The notes beneath the pieces are model-generated. The model did not search any database and had not been told where the DNA came from. It saw only the letters and a list, made by a program, of their open reading frames with translations. The translations under genes and the position numbers were made by a program. A DNA stretch of 64,000 nt, from positions 434,001 through 498,000 of the forward strand of contig JAIWZP010000020.1 in assembly GCA_025201375.1 (NCBI GenBank), written 5' to 3'. The stretch is from Gongronella butleri. Lineage: Eukaryota > Mucoromycota > Mucoromycetes > Mucorales > Cunninghamellaceae. Positions 35,815-47,879 of the stretch are shown one piece after another (within the stretch, counting starts at the first letter, position 1; each line of letters starts with the position of its first letter).

Positions 35815-38800
35815 TTAATAAGATAAGTGCGAGTGTTGATCTCCGTCGTCATTGATGCCAAAGGTGGCAATGGGATTGCTGTCGTTTCTGCTGTACATCT
35901 GGTTGTGGGGCGGTTGATAATAGGCCATGGTGCTTGTCGAGTAAATCGAATATGAGCGCGCCGTGTCCTCGGTGGCAAGGCCGTGCGGCATCCCACGCTG
36001 CGCAAAGCGATGGTGGCTGCTGGGAGTCGTGTAGACGCCACCAGGACCGTGGTTTGTGTCGTGATCAAGGCCTGTGGACGTAGGTGACAGGTGAAAGGCG
36101 ATGTTGTCATGGTGCGTGTTGTAATTATACATGGGGTCATTGCCCACGGCGCTCGGGAGAGACGTGGTCGCTTGGGACGACACGACACCCAAGGTGGACG
36201 TGGATGGCAATTTGTTCTTGGGGCTGGCGCGAGACGAATCGCCCGGAAGAGCACGCGGGCCGGAATTGTTGGCAGACGGGTCTTGCGACGGCGATCCGTG
36301 GCCTTGGAACCAGTTGACCCAGCGTTCAAGCGCCTTTTGATCAAACACTTGGAAATAAAAATCGCGCTGATCACGCGTGTGCACGCAAAACACGAATTGG
36401 CCCGATTGGCCCGATTGAAGCGCGTAACACGACTCGTAATGGTAATATTGCGCTTGTTGACTACTCGTCGTCTACATGGACGCGTTTTAAGAAAAATGGT
36501 GAGCATTGGTCTGATGTGCGTATTTTTTTTTGAAAGGGGACAGAGCTTACAGGCGTTAAAACAAAGATTTGATTAGATGGGATGACAATGACAAGTTTGA
36601 GTTCCCAAATGGACATGAAATGGAAACGTCCACGTTTTTTGACGGGCAAGATGCCCTCGTGTGCTTGGTACGAGCGATCTAGAAGATTGCGCGCGACAAG
36701 TGCGTCGTGATGATTGTCATCGCGACTCGAATCGAAGCGATAGACATTGGTAAGCTGGCTGCAGCTATCCAGGCGGTCGTCGTCAAGGTCTTGATCACCA
36801 TGCCGCTTGTAGATGGTGCGAGTCCACCTCCAACGCTGCTCCGTCACCATATATTTGACAATGATCACGAGTTTGGGGAAAAAGAGCACAAGCAACGTCA
36901 CGGACGCCGTGAACAACATTGTAGCGAGCTTCAGATAAATGGACACCTGGTACTGCTGCACTGACAGAAACACGGCTGGGATCACGGCAATGGAAGCCAA
37001 GCCATGTGTGCTTTTTGGGCAAAAAAAGACAGAAATGAGACACTTTTACCAAAAACGCGTATGTGTGCAGCTGACTTACTAGCTGACATAGCCAATTTGC
37101 TGGGATTCAGACCATTTGCCTGTGACGCGTCGCGTCTATCGAAGAGAGGCCACATGAGAAACATGTTTGCGTCGCGCATTTTTTCGTTTTTTTTTTTTTG
37201 GCCGAAAATATACCTTCCAGGCAAGCAAACACGAAATGAGAACCATGACCATGCACAGCAGCAGGCTGATCAGCTCGGCAAGATTCAAATGTGTCCAGTC
37301 AAACTCGGGATTGGACGTAGGGTACGTGCAAAGCACGCAATAGGAATCGGCAGACACCATGATCTTGGCCTGCTGCACTGGGTACAAAGCATACCAGATG
37401 ATCAATGGCGCGAGCACAATGACAGCCACCACAAGGACGAATCGAAGCAGATACATGGATTTCAGCTTGGACGCTTGCAGCGTAAACACGTTTTGAAACC
37501 TAAAATACAATAAAATGAGAAAAATTACGCGCGTCGTGCAGACTCATGGAGTCACTTACACTCGATAGATGCTATAAAACCAAGTGTGACGCGTTATGAC
37601 ATGTGATTAGTAAAGAAAAAAGCACAAACTACTTTGATTTTGCAATTTTTACCGATAATTCTTGGCAATGATGCTTGTGGTAACGAGCACTGAGCCAAGG
37701 ACAATGCAAATCTGGCGGAAAATGCACTTGAACGTGGTCACCTTGCCCATGTAAAGGATGGCCGCTGTATACGTGAGTGCAATGCCAAGCAGCTGGATCA
37801 GAAGAAACAATGGGCTGGCGACCATAATCATGGTCAAATGGCGATAAAAAAAGATGAGCACCATGGTCACCACCGAGAGGATCATGCCCGTGCCGGCGAC
37901 AGCATAGAGCACCATGCCCACAGGCTGATAGATCGTCGGATTCAACACTACAAAAGAAAAAAAATCGCGTCAAGAGCCTGTGTCGCGTCGCATCGCGCCC
38001 CCCTTTTTTTCTTTTTTTTTTTTTTTACGTGTTGATTCGGCCATATCCGCCGGCTTTTCCGTGGTGGATCCAAGGTAAATGATAGGTACATTGGGCTCTG
38101 CCTGGTACACACCGTCGTGAATCTCGGCAAATTCGACAGTGTTGCCGTTTTGCATGTATTGTAATGCAAAATGCCTAGAAAAAAAGGAGGGGGAATGAGC
38201 AACGGCAAATGAGCAAAGCGTGTAAAAAGGTCTCACCCTGACTGCAGATCGCCACTAGGTGTAAAATCGACGGCACCTGCGGGTCCTGTGTAATTCATAT
38301 TGTAATACAGCGGTGTCATGACGGAACTGTTGAATGTATTGGCCTGCAGTGCCGCCAGAGCAGCCTTTCGTCCTCCTGGGTAGTCATTTAGTCTCTGTCA
38401 AGAACAAATGGCATTCAATTGACGCATGTGAGAAGCTGATTCTGGCTAAAAGTTTCTTTTTTTGTGCTGCTTTGTACCTTGTTCAGGCCAAGGGCCAGCA
38501 CTTCGGCACACGCATAGGCATTTGGCGCGTTGTAACTCAGACCATTGATGTTCCAGTCCGCCTGATCGCCCACACTATGAATGAAATCAGCGGAAATCAG
38601 ACCACGTTGCACGGGAAATGAGCGCGTCCTTTTGCTTGCAATCACTTACTAGCCTTGTGCCACGGGCATTTGTGACCATTGTGTATACATGTCTTGGTAC
38701 GCAGGCTCGTCGGTAACTGAAAAATACAATCGAGATGAATCAGGATCAATTGAAAGCTCACAGGGACCCCAATTGCGGGTGTTTTTCGTGTTATCTTACT

Positions 38801-40280
38801 ATTCCAGAGTCCCGAGATGAACATAAGGCCGTCGTACAGGTGCATATCTTGGGGTGCCACCGACTCTGAAATGGCCTCGGCCAAATTGTTCGTCAACATC
38901 CAGACCCAGCCTGACGTAAGCATGCCCATCACTCTAATTGAAAAAATTAAAAAAAAAGCAGAAAAAAAGGGGGATTAAACACGTGTGCGATCTGTGTGGT
39001 GCCGCTGCCTTGATGGGCGAATGGAGAAAAAAGGGATGCCATACTGTGCTTGTTCCAAGATTTTCACTTGGTTGGCGGGATTGGAATCTGCCACAATGAC
39101 AATGCGCGCTCCCGTAGATGACAAGGTCATAAGAGCACCTGAGAAAGAAAAAAAAAAGGGGGAGGGGAAGGTCAGTTTTGGTGCCTGAGATTGGATTTTT
39201 TTTTCTTTTCTTTTTTGGCTTTTTACCTTGGATGTCTTCTGGCGACAGTTCATTGAGTGGGATTTGTCCCATGGGAGTGATCCCGTATTCCTGGCTCTTG
39301 GTCAACATGGCGGACAAGACTAGTGTGGAAAGTGGATGGCGATGAGAAATTCATTTTCCACGCCTTGTACCACACATTGCTTCCCGTCTTGTCCTCCCTC
39401 TCCCCCACGCCTCGTTTTTCACCCCACACCACAAAAGCATACTTTGCCTGCCAACCTCATCGTCAGTGTACACGAGAGCAAACATGCTCCAATTCATTTG
39501 TTTGACCCATTCCATCAGCGCGCTGCCAAAAGACACCACATTGGCAATCGTGCGAAAGAAATACGGGTAAACCGCCTTGTCTGAGAGCTCGATGGACGAC
39601 GCACCGCACGAACATTGCGGAATATCGAACATGCTGGTCATTGCTGCCGAAAGCATCGTCGTGTTGGACACCATGTCGCCAATCACAGCGCTAAAAATAA
39701 ACACAAATGAGTCTTATTTTTGCCAAAGTCCACGGGGCGCGCCGCTTTACTTTGTGCCGTTTTGAATCAATTGCGACGTTGTCCACGAGGTGATGCCGCC
39801 ATTGAACTCGTCGGAATAAATGCGCTTAAAAACGAGATTGACATCTGCAAAAAAAAAAGAAAGAAAAAAAAAAAAGAAAAAGAAAATCGCGTTGAGCTCG
39901 GCGAGCCATCGTATCATTTGAGTGCACAGAGGCTCGTCATCGGTCGAGGGGGTGTGCGTTCATGCATCGTAATTGACACACTTGTGGGGGGAATTGACGC
40001 TCGAGTCCCGGACATGCGGATGGAAAAAAAAAAGTATGAAAAACTCACCAGGCAGGTAGTTTTGCTGTTTGATGTGTTTCTCGGCCATGTTGATGGCGAC
40101 CTCGCTGGTGATGATCATGTTGTTCAGGGCAGGGTCGGATGATCTGACAGCATTTGCATCAGGAAAAAGCAAGCCGATGGTATATGTGGGCGTGGTGGTG
40201 GTATGATTTGGCTGTTGTTGCTGCTGTTGGACAGTCCCATGTATCAGGATTAGCAGTGATAGTGTCCAGAGAAGCAGCAT
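35815..40280 (-). CDS. Class C (GABA-B-like) GPCR with a C-terminal PH domain
   Basis: Sixteen exons sum to 3129 nt, giving 1042 residues: 40280-40049, 39844-39751, 39690-39443, 39319-39227, 39138-39045, 38933-38800, 38716-38650, 38574-38478, 38394-38237, 38174-38029, 37947-37653, 37571-37560, 37499-37214, 37135-37080, 37010-36551, 36471-35815. A signal peptide (1-18) and Gln run precede a periplasmic-binding-protein-like ligand domain (about 33-440; YTIGLLFPDA, VGDMVSN-like turn, AVDFTPSGDLQSG). Seven TM segments follow (about 458-730), with the GABA-B-type NYRIYRVF loop after TM3. Residues about 795-880 look like a PH domain: basic first strands (GRFHFMSIWELKLVIVI), RDFYFQVFD and a closing helix with W875/W878. 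The tail is Ser/Pro/His-rich. Ligand unknown. Confidence 0.9.
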
Positions 40281-40611
40281 CACGGCTTATGTAAGGAATG
40301 GAGAGAGCAAGAGAAAAAAAAAAGAAAAGAGGAAAGAAAACGAGGTGCTTAATTTTTTTTTTTTGGTCAATTGACAAGATTTTACAGGGACAGAATGGAT
40401 CAAAACTCAGACAATGCTTTTGCCCTTGGTAAGACTCATGGCCTGTGTATACAGGCACCCATTTTGCGTGCACACAATCGCCAAAAACAAAAAAAAAAGT
40501 CGCGGATGGGGGGAGAGAGAAAGAGAGAGACGAAATCCCGTAGCGCGGCGCCGCGCCAAGATGGCCGCGGCCCTTTTCTCCCCCCAATGGCTATTTCCTC
40601 CGTCTTGGGGG

Positions 40612-41055
40612 TCAATGCACGTGTTGGTGCTTCTCTGAGTGTTCCAAAGAACCGATAGTTTTTGTTTGAATGTCGGATTTAGCTGCCTGTTGTGATTTCA
40701 AGGTGTCATGGCGGCAAACATGCAAAACGACCAGGTTCCACTTGGTCCCCGTGAGCACAGCCTGATGCAATTGCTTCAAAGAACAAACAATATGAGAGAT
40801 TGCCCCATTTGGTACTCGTCGTGCAAGCTCCGAGCCGTCTGGAGCAGAAAAATGTGGTAAAAAAGAGGCGTGTGCGAAAATAGGGACATTGCACATGAAA
40901 AGCTCAACTGTGGAGATCGGCCCAACCATGGGATCTGAATGATCATCAGGCCATAAAGACGCGCGATAGACTGAAACAATCAGAAAAAAAAGAACAAAAT
41001 TTCGTGATAGCGCGCCGCGTCGTGCCAATTGCATTCGTATCAATGGCAAATTCAT
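40612..41055 (-). CDS. Possible hypothetical protein with an N-terminal hydrophobic segment
   Basis: An open frame of 147 codons from an ATG at 41055. Residues 18-36 are hydrophobic (RNFVLFFLIVSVYRASL) and could be a signal anchor, but the same DNA reads as a pyrimidine tract ending in TTTCAG, so it may instead be an intron acceptor with the true exon starting near 40975. The rest is mixed-composition, not low-complexity, and ends EHSEKHQHVH. I recognise no family. Treat as tentative. Confidence 0.28.
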   Translation of the reverse strand: MNLPLIRMQLARRGALSRNFVLFFLIVSVYRASLWPDDHSDPMVGPISTVELFMCNVPIFAHASFLPHFSAPDGSELARRVPNGAISHIVCSLKQLHQAVLTGTKWNLVVLHVCRHDTLKSQQAAKSDIQTKTIGSLEHSEKHQHVH

Positions 41056-41155
41056 GGCGCAGAAATCTCTCATCAGACCGCAATGCCTACCTAATTGTCT
41101 CTTTTCTTTTTTGCAAAAAAGTCTGGCCCCCTGGCTATCCCGTCCCAGCCGCATT

Positions 41156-44100
41156 TTCCTTTTCTTTTTTTTTTTTTTTTCGCTCCATGCACATCGATTT
41201 GTGCCCTAAAAAGCCAATGCACCATCTCTGGGTCAAATTCAGCTTTTTTTAAGGTTTGGACACGAAAATATAATAAAAAGGTGGAGTGTCAAAATCAAAC
41301 CTGGCTGCCAATTTGCTTCACAGCCATGTTACCGCTGTGCGACCATGATGCAACTTTTTCTCCTCAGCTCAGAAATTAAGGTTCTGCCGCTAAACCTTGT
41401 CAAATGGAATCCACAAATGACAAAAAAGAAATGCCGCAACGCCCACAGCAACGGGCGAGCGGGGAAGCAAAAGCCAAACGCAACGCCAGCAGGAATCCAT
41501 ACGATACGCGCGTCCATTCGCACGATACGCGCAGCCGCCAAGTGGGGTCCACGTCGCACTGTGTCATGCAGGCCACGTCGTCCCTCTTGTTCGTCCGTCG
41601 CACAACATCAAAGCATAAAAGAATTAAAAAAAAGCTTGCATGAACGACCGCCAAATGTCCTGTTCTGGGACACGTTTTGGCCGCGTCTTGCGTGGCCTCT
41701 CTCACCACACGTTGGTATCACGTCTCTCGCAGGCTGCAGTGCCAATCCATTCAGTGGCGCAAGACGCGCCATCCCGAGTTGGGTCGCGCAAGATCTGCTT
41801 TTGGACTAAAAAGATAAGCAATGCGCACCATCCACCTCGTGCTCGCTTTTTGTAGATTGGCGCGCAGGGAAATCTGATCTCTTCTTCATGGATCGACTCT
41901 CAAATGGCCCCTGCTGCATCAGGGAATGCCATCGTTGAGAGAAAGCGCATATCATATGCAAAAGGATAAAGTCGCCTATTTTTATTTATTTTTTCAAACG
42001 CGTCCAATGAAACGTGGCACTCTTGTGTGCCGGGCAATTCAAGATCGTCTCAACCTTTCGTTTGCACCCACAATCATGTCTCAAAGTCGCATAGATGGTG
42101 AGCTGGAGCTAAAAGATAAATTTGGTCTCCTGGCCCACATAGCAAACTTAAAAAACGTCGCTGGATCGCCACGGAACTAGGCAGTATGCAGAAAGTCGCT
42201 ATCCTCATCCATTTTTTTCTTGGCAAGGTCAAGTATTTTTGGAAGAAAACCGGCACAAAAAAAAAACACTGAAAATACCATATTTCAAAATTAAGGTCAC
42301 TTAACGACGACTAGTTTTAATGAATCAAAACAAGAGTGCCTTGGAACGATGGAGTGCTTGGGTCAACCAGCAATTCTTTCAACTCTGGGCTCATTTGGAC
42401 AAGTTTCATGGGACAAGCATGATGAGCAACTGCTTTTAGGAGAAGATCAATATTTCCAGTCGCCAACCAGTCTCAGCATCGTCCCCGAAATGCATAACAT
42501 GATGAGATGGCTGACTGGAAACACAAAGGAAACGCTAATTGCAGCGGCCAAAAGTCCCTTGAGAGCACGGTACACGCATATATAAATTTAACAACTTTGA
42601 GCTCGCCGACAAAAAAATTGAAAAATGGGTCTCTGGATTTGCTCTCAACTTTCACACTAGAGTGCGCGGATGGAGAAACCGCGAGATATGCCAAAACTGA
42701 GTGCGGTTCAATTGCTGGTCGGCAAGCAATCGGCGATTTTAAGTTTAACTTTACATGCGATTTGAACAAGAAAAACGCGGTCAAAAGTCAGCCGTGACGC
42801 GTCCATAGGCAAGTTTTGCCCGAGATGCATGAATTTGATAAGCGCCAGACGAGGATACCATGTTGACTGACGCGGGGTTTCACGCGTTGAAAATCACTAA
42901 TAAAAAAGACGCGTATTTTTTTCGCGTCCCAATCGTCTGGAATTATTGATCATCAGCATCCACGTACGCAGCAAGCCCTGCACTTTCTGGTAATATTTTT
43001 TCCCAGGCGCCAAGACCATTTTTCGTTGAGTTTACATTGGGACGAAATTAAAACCTCAAACGCGTTTTACTCGGCAACCGGCCAATGGACCGTCCTTTTT
43101 TATTGCATTGTTGTTGGTGAATTTGGCGGGCTTACTATACTGTTGAATGGCGCGGCTTTCTGATGACCTAGTTTGCCTCACTTTCAAATCCATGACTGTG
43201 CCCCTTGAAAAATTTCCAATTTTTAAAATCGTCACTGATCATCATACGGCAATCGCAATACGGCAAGTGTAGACTCATTTGAACAAAGCCCTTTGAAATT
43301 ATCGATTCGTGGCGTAGGCATCCTTGTAGTTGGTGACTTTGGCGACAAATGTCCAAAATACTAAAATTAGGCTACTTTTGAAGTTTTCTCGATTGTTATC
43401 AATTCGATCTCTATTTTTAAGAGCCATCGTGCAGCTGCCGTGACAGCAGTGCAAAAAATACGTGGAAGGTTGTGTGCATCAACTCAAACAGTCCAAGGCA
43501 TTGCCTCAAAACATCAAAAGAGCACTGATTCTCAATTGGTGTGGCGATGCTGGTCTAATCGCTGCCAACGTTAAATCATTTTTCTTCGGCCGTCATTGGT
43601 TGCCCACATGCGACCATCAAGTAAACCTCTCCAAATGGAATTCTCCTGGTGGAATTTTGTAAATTATCCATGTACAAAGACATCTGCTCCTTGACGTAGC
43701 CATTTGCTGCGCAATGACCAAGCCCGGATGTCGTGAGCAGCCCAAGCTCTTCTGACGTAACACAAATTAAGCTGATCTCCATCGTGCATGAGGAAAAAGG
43801 GGCAGCCGTGGCCAAAATTCACGTCTTTGCACGTCCTACTATGATTATAAAAGGCGCATGTAGGACGCCAATTTGATCTTCCGGCCGAGCGAAAAGTGGT
43901 TCGATCCGTCCGTGATCCGTGGCGCATGACAATGGCCTCGTCATGGCACCCAAATTTGCTTTGAATCTCGCCCACTCTTGCAAAAAAAAAAAGTCGCGGT
44001 TCAGGCACGCGCACAGCTGTTGATCAGCACCGCGCGTGACCTCAACACCTCCCCGTGATCAGCCCAGCAAGGCAAAATTTAAAAAAGAAAAAAGGAGCGC

Positions 44101-45760
44101 GCGCCCCCTTGAGCTTATGGGATGCGGTGTATTTTTCGCACCCAAAAAGGCAACTTCCACGAAACTGCCTTTTCTTCCACAGACTCCTTTTAGCCCGGCG
44201 CGTCCGGACAGGTGCAAAAGAATGGGTGCATCCGAGGAAGGAGTATTCAAGAGGCGCTCGCAATGAGACAAAGGCGTTGCGACGCGCTGCACAGCAAAAA
44301 TCGCGCTGCGAGATACCAATTGCATGTCAGAATGACGTTGCCAATAGATGACACGGAGGCGCGCACAACCCCTTCCTGTTCCAAGATGACGAAAACGACG
44401 GCGAAGCAGACCGATCGCAGATTTGCCGACAAGTCTATTCTTGGACGGCCAAAAATAACAAAAAATCATTCTGCGAGAGGGGAGGGGCGGCTGCCAAAAA
44501 GCACGTCAATTGCGCAAAAGGAGAGCATGCAGTGATGCCAGGAGCGGAAAGGATCGCCTCTTCTCATTGTGCGTTTGAGATTGGGAGCTCAAAAAAAAAA
44601 GTGCCAGTGCACCATCCAGCGGCACCAAATGACAGAAACCGGTTTTTTTTAGGTCTCCTGCTTGTGACGAAAATAAGGAGGGGCAGAGGAGAGGGTCAGT
44701 GTTGCATGACGATTCGTTCGGAGGCCAAGTGATCATGTGCAGCTTGCCAAACAGGGAAATTTCTGTTGATGAAGCGTTTCGGACCAAGAGACATGAGGCG
44801 CTACCTCCCCTTTCTTGTTATCCCGATGAAGACGCGCGATTCGAACAAACAGAAACAAGAAATAAGAAGGGGAAAAGTCGCGCTTTTCCCAAAAGAATCA
44901 GCGGTCAAGCCCGGCCAATAAGGAAAAAGAGAGCGTAGGAAAAAAAAAAGACAGAGATTGAGCACGTGTCCACGAGACCCAGGCATTGGCACTCAGCAAG
45001 CGGGTGCTGGGGCCATGGCAAGATGACGTCTCTTGTTGTGCGGGTCACCACTATGTGACACAAGCAAAATATCTTTTTTTTTTTTTTTTTCGTTTGCATT
45101 GCAGTGGGCAAGCCCCACAAGTGTCCATTTGTGTCAATTGAGCTCTGTCGGGGCGATGACATCAAAACGGTGTCGAGATGGAAGATTGGAATCCGGATTT
45201 TGAACGAGCCACGTGGAAAGATGTCATCCTTGCCCCCTCCTTGAATAGAGAGGCTGTGGCAAAACAAAAAGTTTTTTTTTTCGCTTTTCAAGACGAACCA
45301 GGCAAAAATGGCCAATGGGTTGCCAATCGACGCTGTGATGAAATGAACTGCAGTTGCCTTTTTTATGCTTTCACCTCATTTATGGCGCTGGATCGCTTGC
45401 AGCTCCCACGTCCCTGGGCAAAAAAAGAAAAAGCTATAAAGCAAGCGCTTGTTCTCATACAAACCCAGTGTTGCGCCTCACCACCCCACCATTCAAAGGC
45501 CAATTGCAAGAAGAAAAAAAACGAACGAGGGAGGGTCAGAGCCAGGGGGTGAAGTAAAAAAAAAAAAAGTGGCAGAGGTGTAAATTCATGATCAATCCCA
45601 AAAAGGGACGCTGCTTGGGGCTGCAAAAATAAAAGCAAAAAAAATCTCCCTGAAAACAAAAATTCGCACCTCTTTTTCCTTTTTCTTTCTCTTTCACTCT
45701 CTTTTGCATACTTTTTTTTATATTTGTTCTCTCCGTTCTCCCTTTTTTGACGCTCTTTCC
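41156..45760. other. Gene-poor region with dispersed repeat copy B
   Basis: About 4.6 kb without a supported gene. Open frames are short and lack motifs. It contains repeat copy B (about 42530-43240). The part from 44 to 45.7 kb is A-rich with scattered homopolymers and leads into the Dma-like gene. A frame at 45178-45552 was considered and rejected. Confidence 0.5.
42530..43240 (+). repeat. Dispersed repeat, copy B
   Basis: Same orientation as copy A. Shared blocks are TTTAAGTTTAACTT-type, GTGACGCGTCCATAGGC, GCATGAATTTGATAAG, CGGGGTTTCACGCG, TTGATCATCAGCATCCACG, CGGCAACCGGCCAATGGAC, GTTGAATGGCGCGGCTTT and CATGACTGTGCCCC. Its left part also matches copy C (GAGCTCAAAGTTG-like; GGCCGCTGCAATTA-like on the other strand). 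Confidence 0.6.
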
Positions 45761-47339
45761 ATGATGATAACTGCCGCGTTGACGAGTACGACTGCACGTT
45801 CCTTTGGGCCCCCCGCCGAACCTATCAGCACAAGCCATAGCAGCAACAGTAATAGCAACAGCGCGCAAACTTCCCATCTCCGTATTGTCCCGCACCTCGA
45901 TACCTCCCGGTCACTCGTGTTTGGCGTCATAGAGCGCGACCTCAACGACGGCACCGTCCTCAAGATTGGCCGCTTCACCGACAAGTCGCTTATACCCACT
46001 CGTATCACCTTTAAAAGCAAAGTGGTCAGCCGTGGCCACGCTGAAATTTGGACAAAAAACGGCAAGGTGAGAAAAAAAAAAACACAAAAAATAAGAGTCT
46101 GCGCGCAATGGGGGAACCAGCAAGGGGGGCGGGAGGCAGCCGGAACAAGGGCTAACAATGAGATTGGAAAGAGGAGAAACGAAGCCAAGGGGAGGGAGAA
46201 CAAGGGAAAAAGGCAAAAAAGTGGAAGAAAAAAAAAAGTGGGGCTCGAGGAGGCCGGTGTAGGGGAACAAAAAGAGCAAGGAAAAAAAAAATAGGGGATG
46301 GAGCAAGGTCGCCCATGACCAACCGGTTTGACTGATTTTTTTCTCTTTTTTTTTTGGCCAGTTTTACATCCGTGATACCAAATCATCGTCTGGCACCTTT
46401 TTGAATCATGTACGATTGAGTCCTCCCAACCAAGAATCGCGCCCCTTTGCTCTCTCAGACGGCGATGTGGTGCAATTGGGCGTGGATTATCAAGGTGGCA
46501 CCGAAGGTAAAATAAAATAAAAAACGCAAAAAAAAAGGGCGACCCCTCATCCCAATTCCTTCGTTTTATAGAAATCTACCGCTGTGTCAAGATGCGCCTA
46601 GAGCTCAATCGGCCTCCTCAGCAGCGCACCGCCTTTAGGTAACACAGAGAGCATCATCCCCTTCCTTTCCCCGCATGGTCATTTGCTTTTTTGCTCACGC
46701 CAACAATTTTTTTTTTACTTTTCCAGTCTCAACACTTTCCAATCGCTGCGCCATCTCACGACCCCGCCCAACAATGTCAGCATTCTGGACAGCAGCATGA
46801 ACAAGGAAGAGGAGGGATTCCACGTCGAGGAGTGCTGCATCTGCCTGTACGCGCTGGCGCCGTGCCAAAGCTTGTTTGTCGCCCCTTGCTCCCATACTTT
46901 CCACTACAAGTGTGCTCGACCACTGCTGGTCAATCATCCTGGCTTTTTGTGCCCATTATGTCGCAATTATGCCGATCTGGACGCGTCTGTTGCTGTCGAA
47001 GCCGATGAGGTAAGAGGGAGAAAAAAAAAACAACAAGGAATCACGCAATGACGTGCTTTTGACTGCCCCCTCTCCCCCATGGTCAAAACATGTTCATCAC
47101 TCACCTCCTCCATCTTGCCTTATTTTTAGGTTCTTGAGATGTTCAAGCGAGAAAAACAGCAAATGATGCAACAGCAGCAGCAAGATCCGCTTCCGCAAGG
47201 TAAAAAAAAAAGGCGCGCTCGCGTCGTTTCCGCGGAGAAAAAAAAAGCTGATCATTGCTTTATTTTGTGTTCAGATAAAGACACCACACCATCTTATACA
47301 CTCATGCCCACCGATCTACCCTCGACAAGCTCGTCATGA
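45761..47339 (+). CDS. Dma1-like FHA-RING E3 ubiquitin ligase
   Basis: A fungal CHFR/RNF8-type E3 with a phosphothreonine-binding FHA domain and a RING; fungal Dma proteins act in the spindle checkpoint and septin/cytokinesis control. Six exons (45761-46066, 46362-46506, 46572-46638, 46727-47009, 47130-47199, 47275-47339) encode 311 residues. The FHA domain spans about 60-160 with the key pieces IGR, SRGHAEI and SSSGTFLN. The RING (about 209-256) reads CCIC...CSHTFHYKC...CPLC, a C3HC4/H2-type cross-brace. A Gln-rich helix and a short Ser/Thr tail follow. Length is close to yeast Dma proteins without their long N-terminal extensions. The start is the first of two adjacent ATG codons. Confidence 0.9.
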
Positions 47340-47879
47340 TACCATTGCGCCCATTTTCATCCCTTTTTCGTTGTTTTCCTCTTTTTCCCCCCTGATGGCA
47401 GCTTTTCTCTTTTGTCTTTGTGTATTATTACGGTCATCGTTCGCTTTGCGTTTACCCCTTTTTTTTGCCTCTGTCTCCCCACATTTTCTCATCTTGATCA
47501 CTGGTTAGCCCAGTGACTCCTCTTTTTTTACTGCTCCACCCCGCGCCATTTGATCCCCTCATTGTCTCTCCTCCTTTTTTAACTATTATTCCCCCTCTCT
47601 CACGTCACCCTTTTGATCCCATTGACCACCCATGTCGTTGCCAATTGGCTCTCACCCGAGCTTTTTAAAAACTAAAAATGTGATTATTTTTCTTTCTTTG
47701 TTGATGCAAGGCGGATCGCGACGCGGCATGACCTCATCAGATGCTTGCAATGATGCCAATTGCAATTTTTGTTTTAGCTGCGGAGAAAACTTTGATATGA
47801 TACAAAAATGGGAGACGAAAAGCAATCGAGATAAAAAAAAAGTGGGAGAGGGACATTCAAAATTCAAACATTGGGCACG
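47340..47879. other. Convergent 3' spacer
   Basis: A T/C-rich stretch between the stop codons of the Dma-like gene (+) and the 2OG oxygenase (-). Several T runs; no supported gene. Confidence 0.5.

Noticed and set aside
41345..41809. Plus-strand frame of 154 codons
   Set aside because: Basic, composition-driven translation without recognised motif. It starts inside a region of similar frames on the other strand.
45178..45552. Plus-strand frame of 124 codons (starts MEDWNPDFERATWKDVIL)
   Set aside because: The first 30 residues look protein-like but the rest is A-rich simple sequence. No splice partner or family was found. Kept only as a note.
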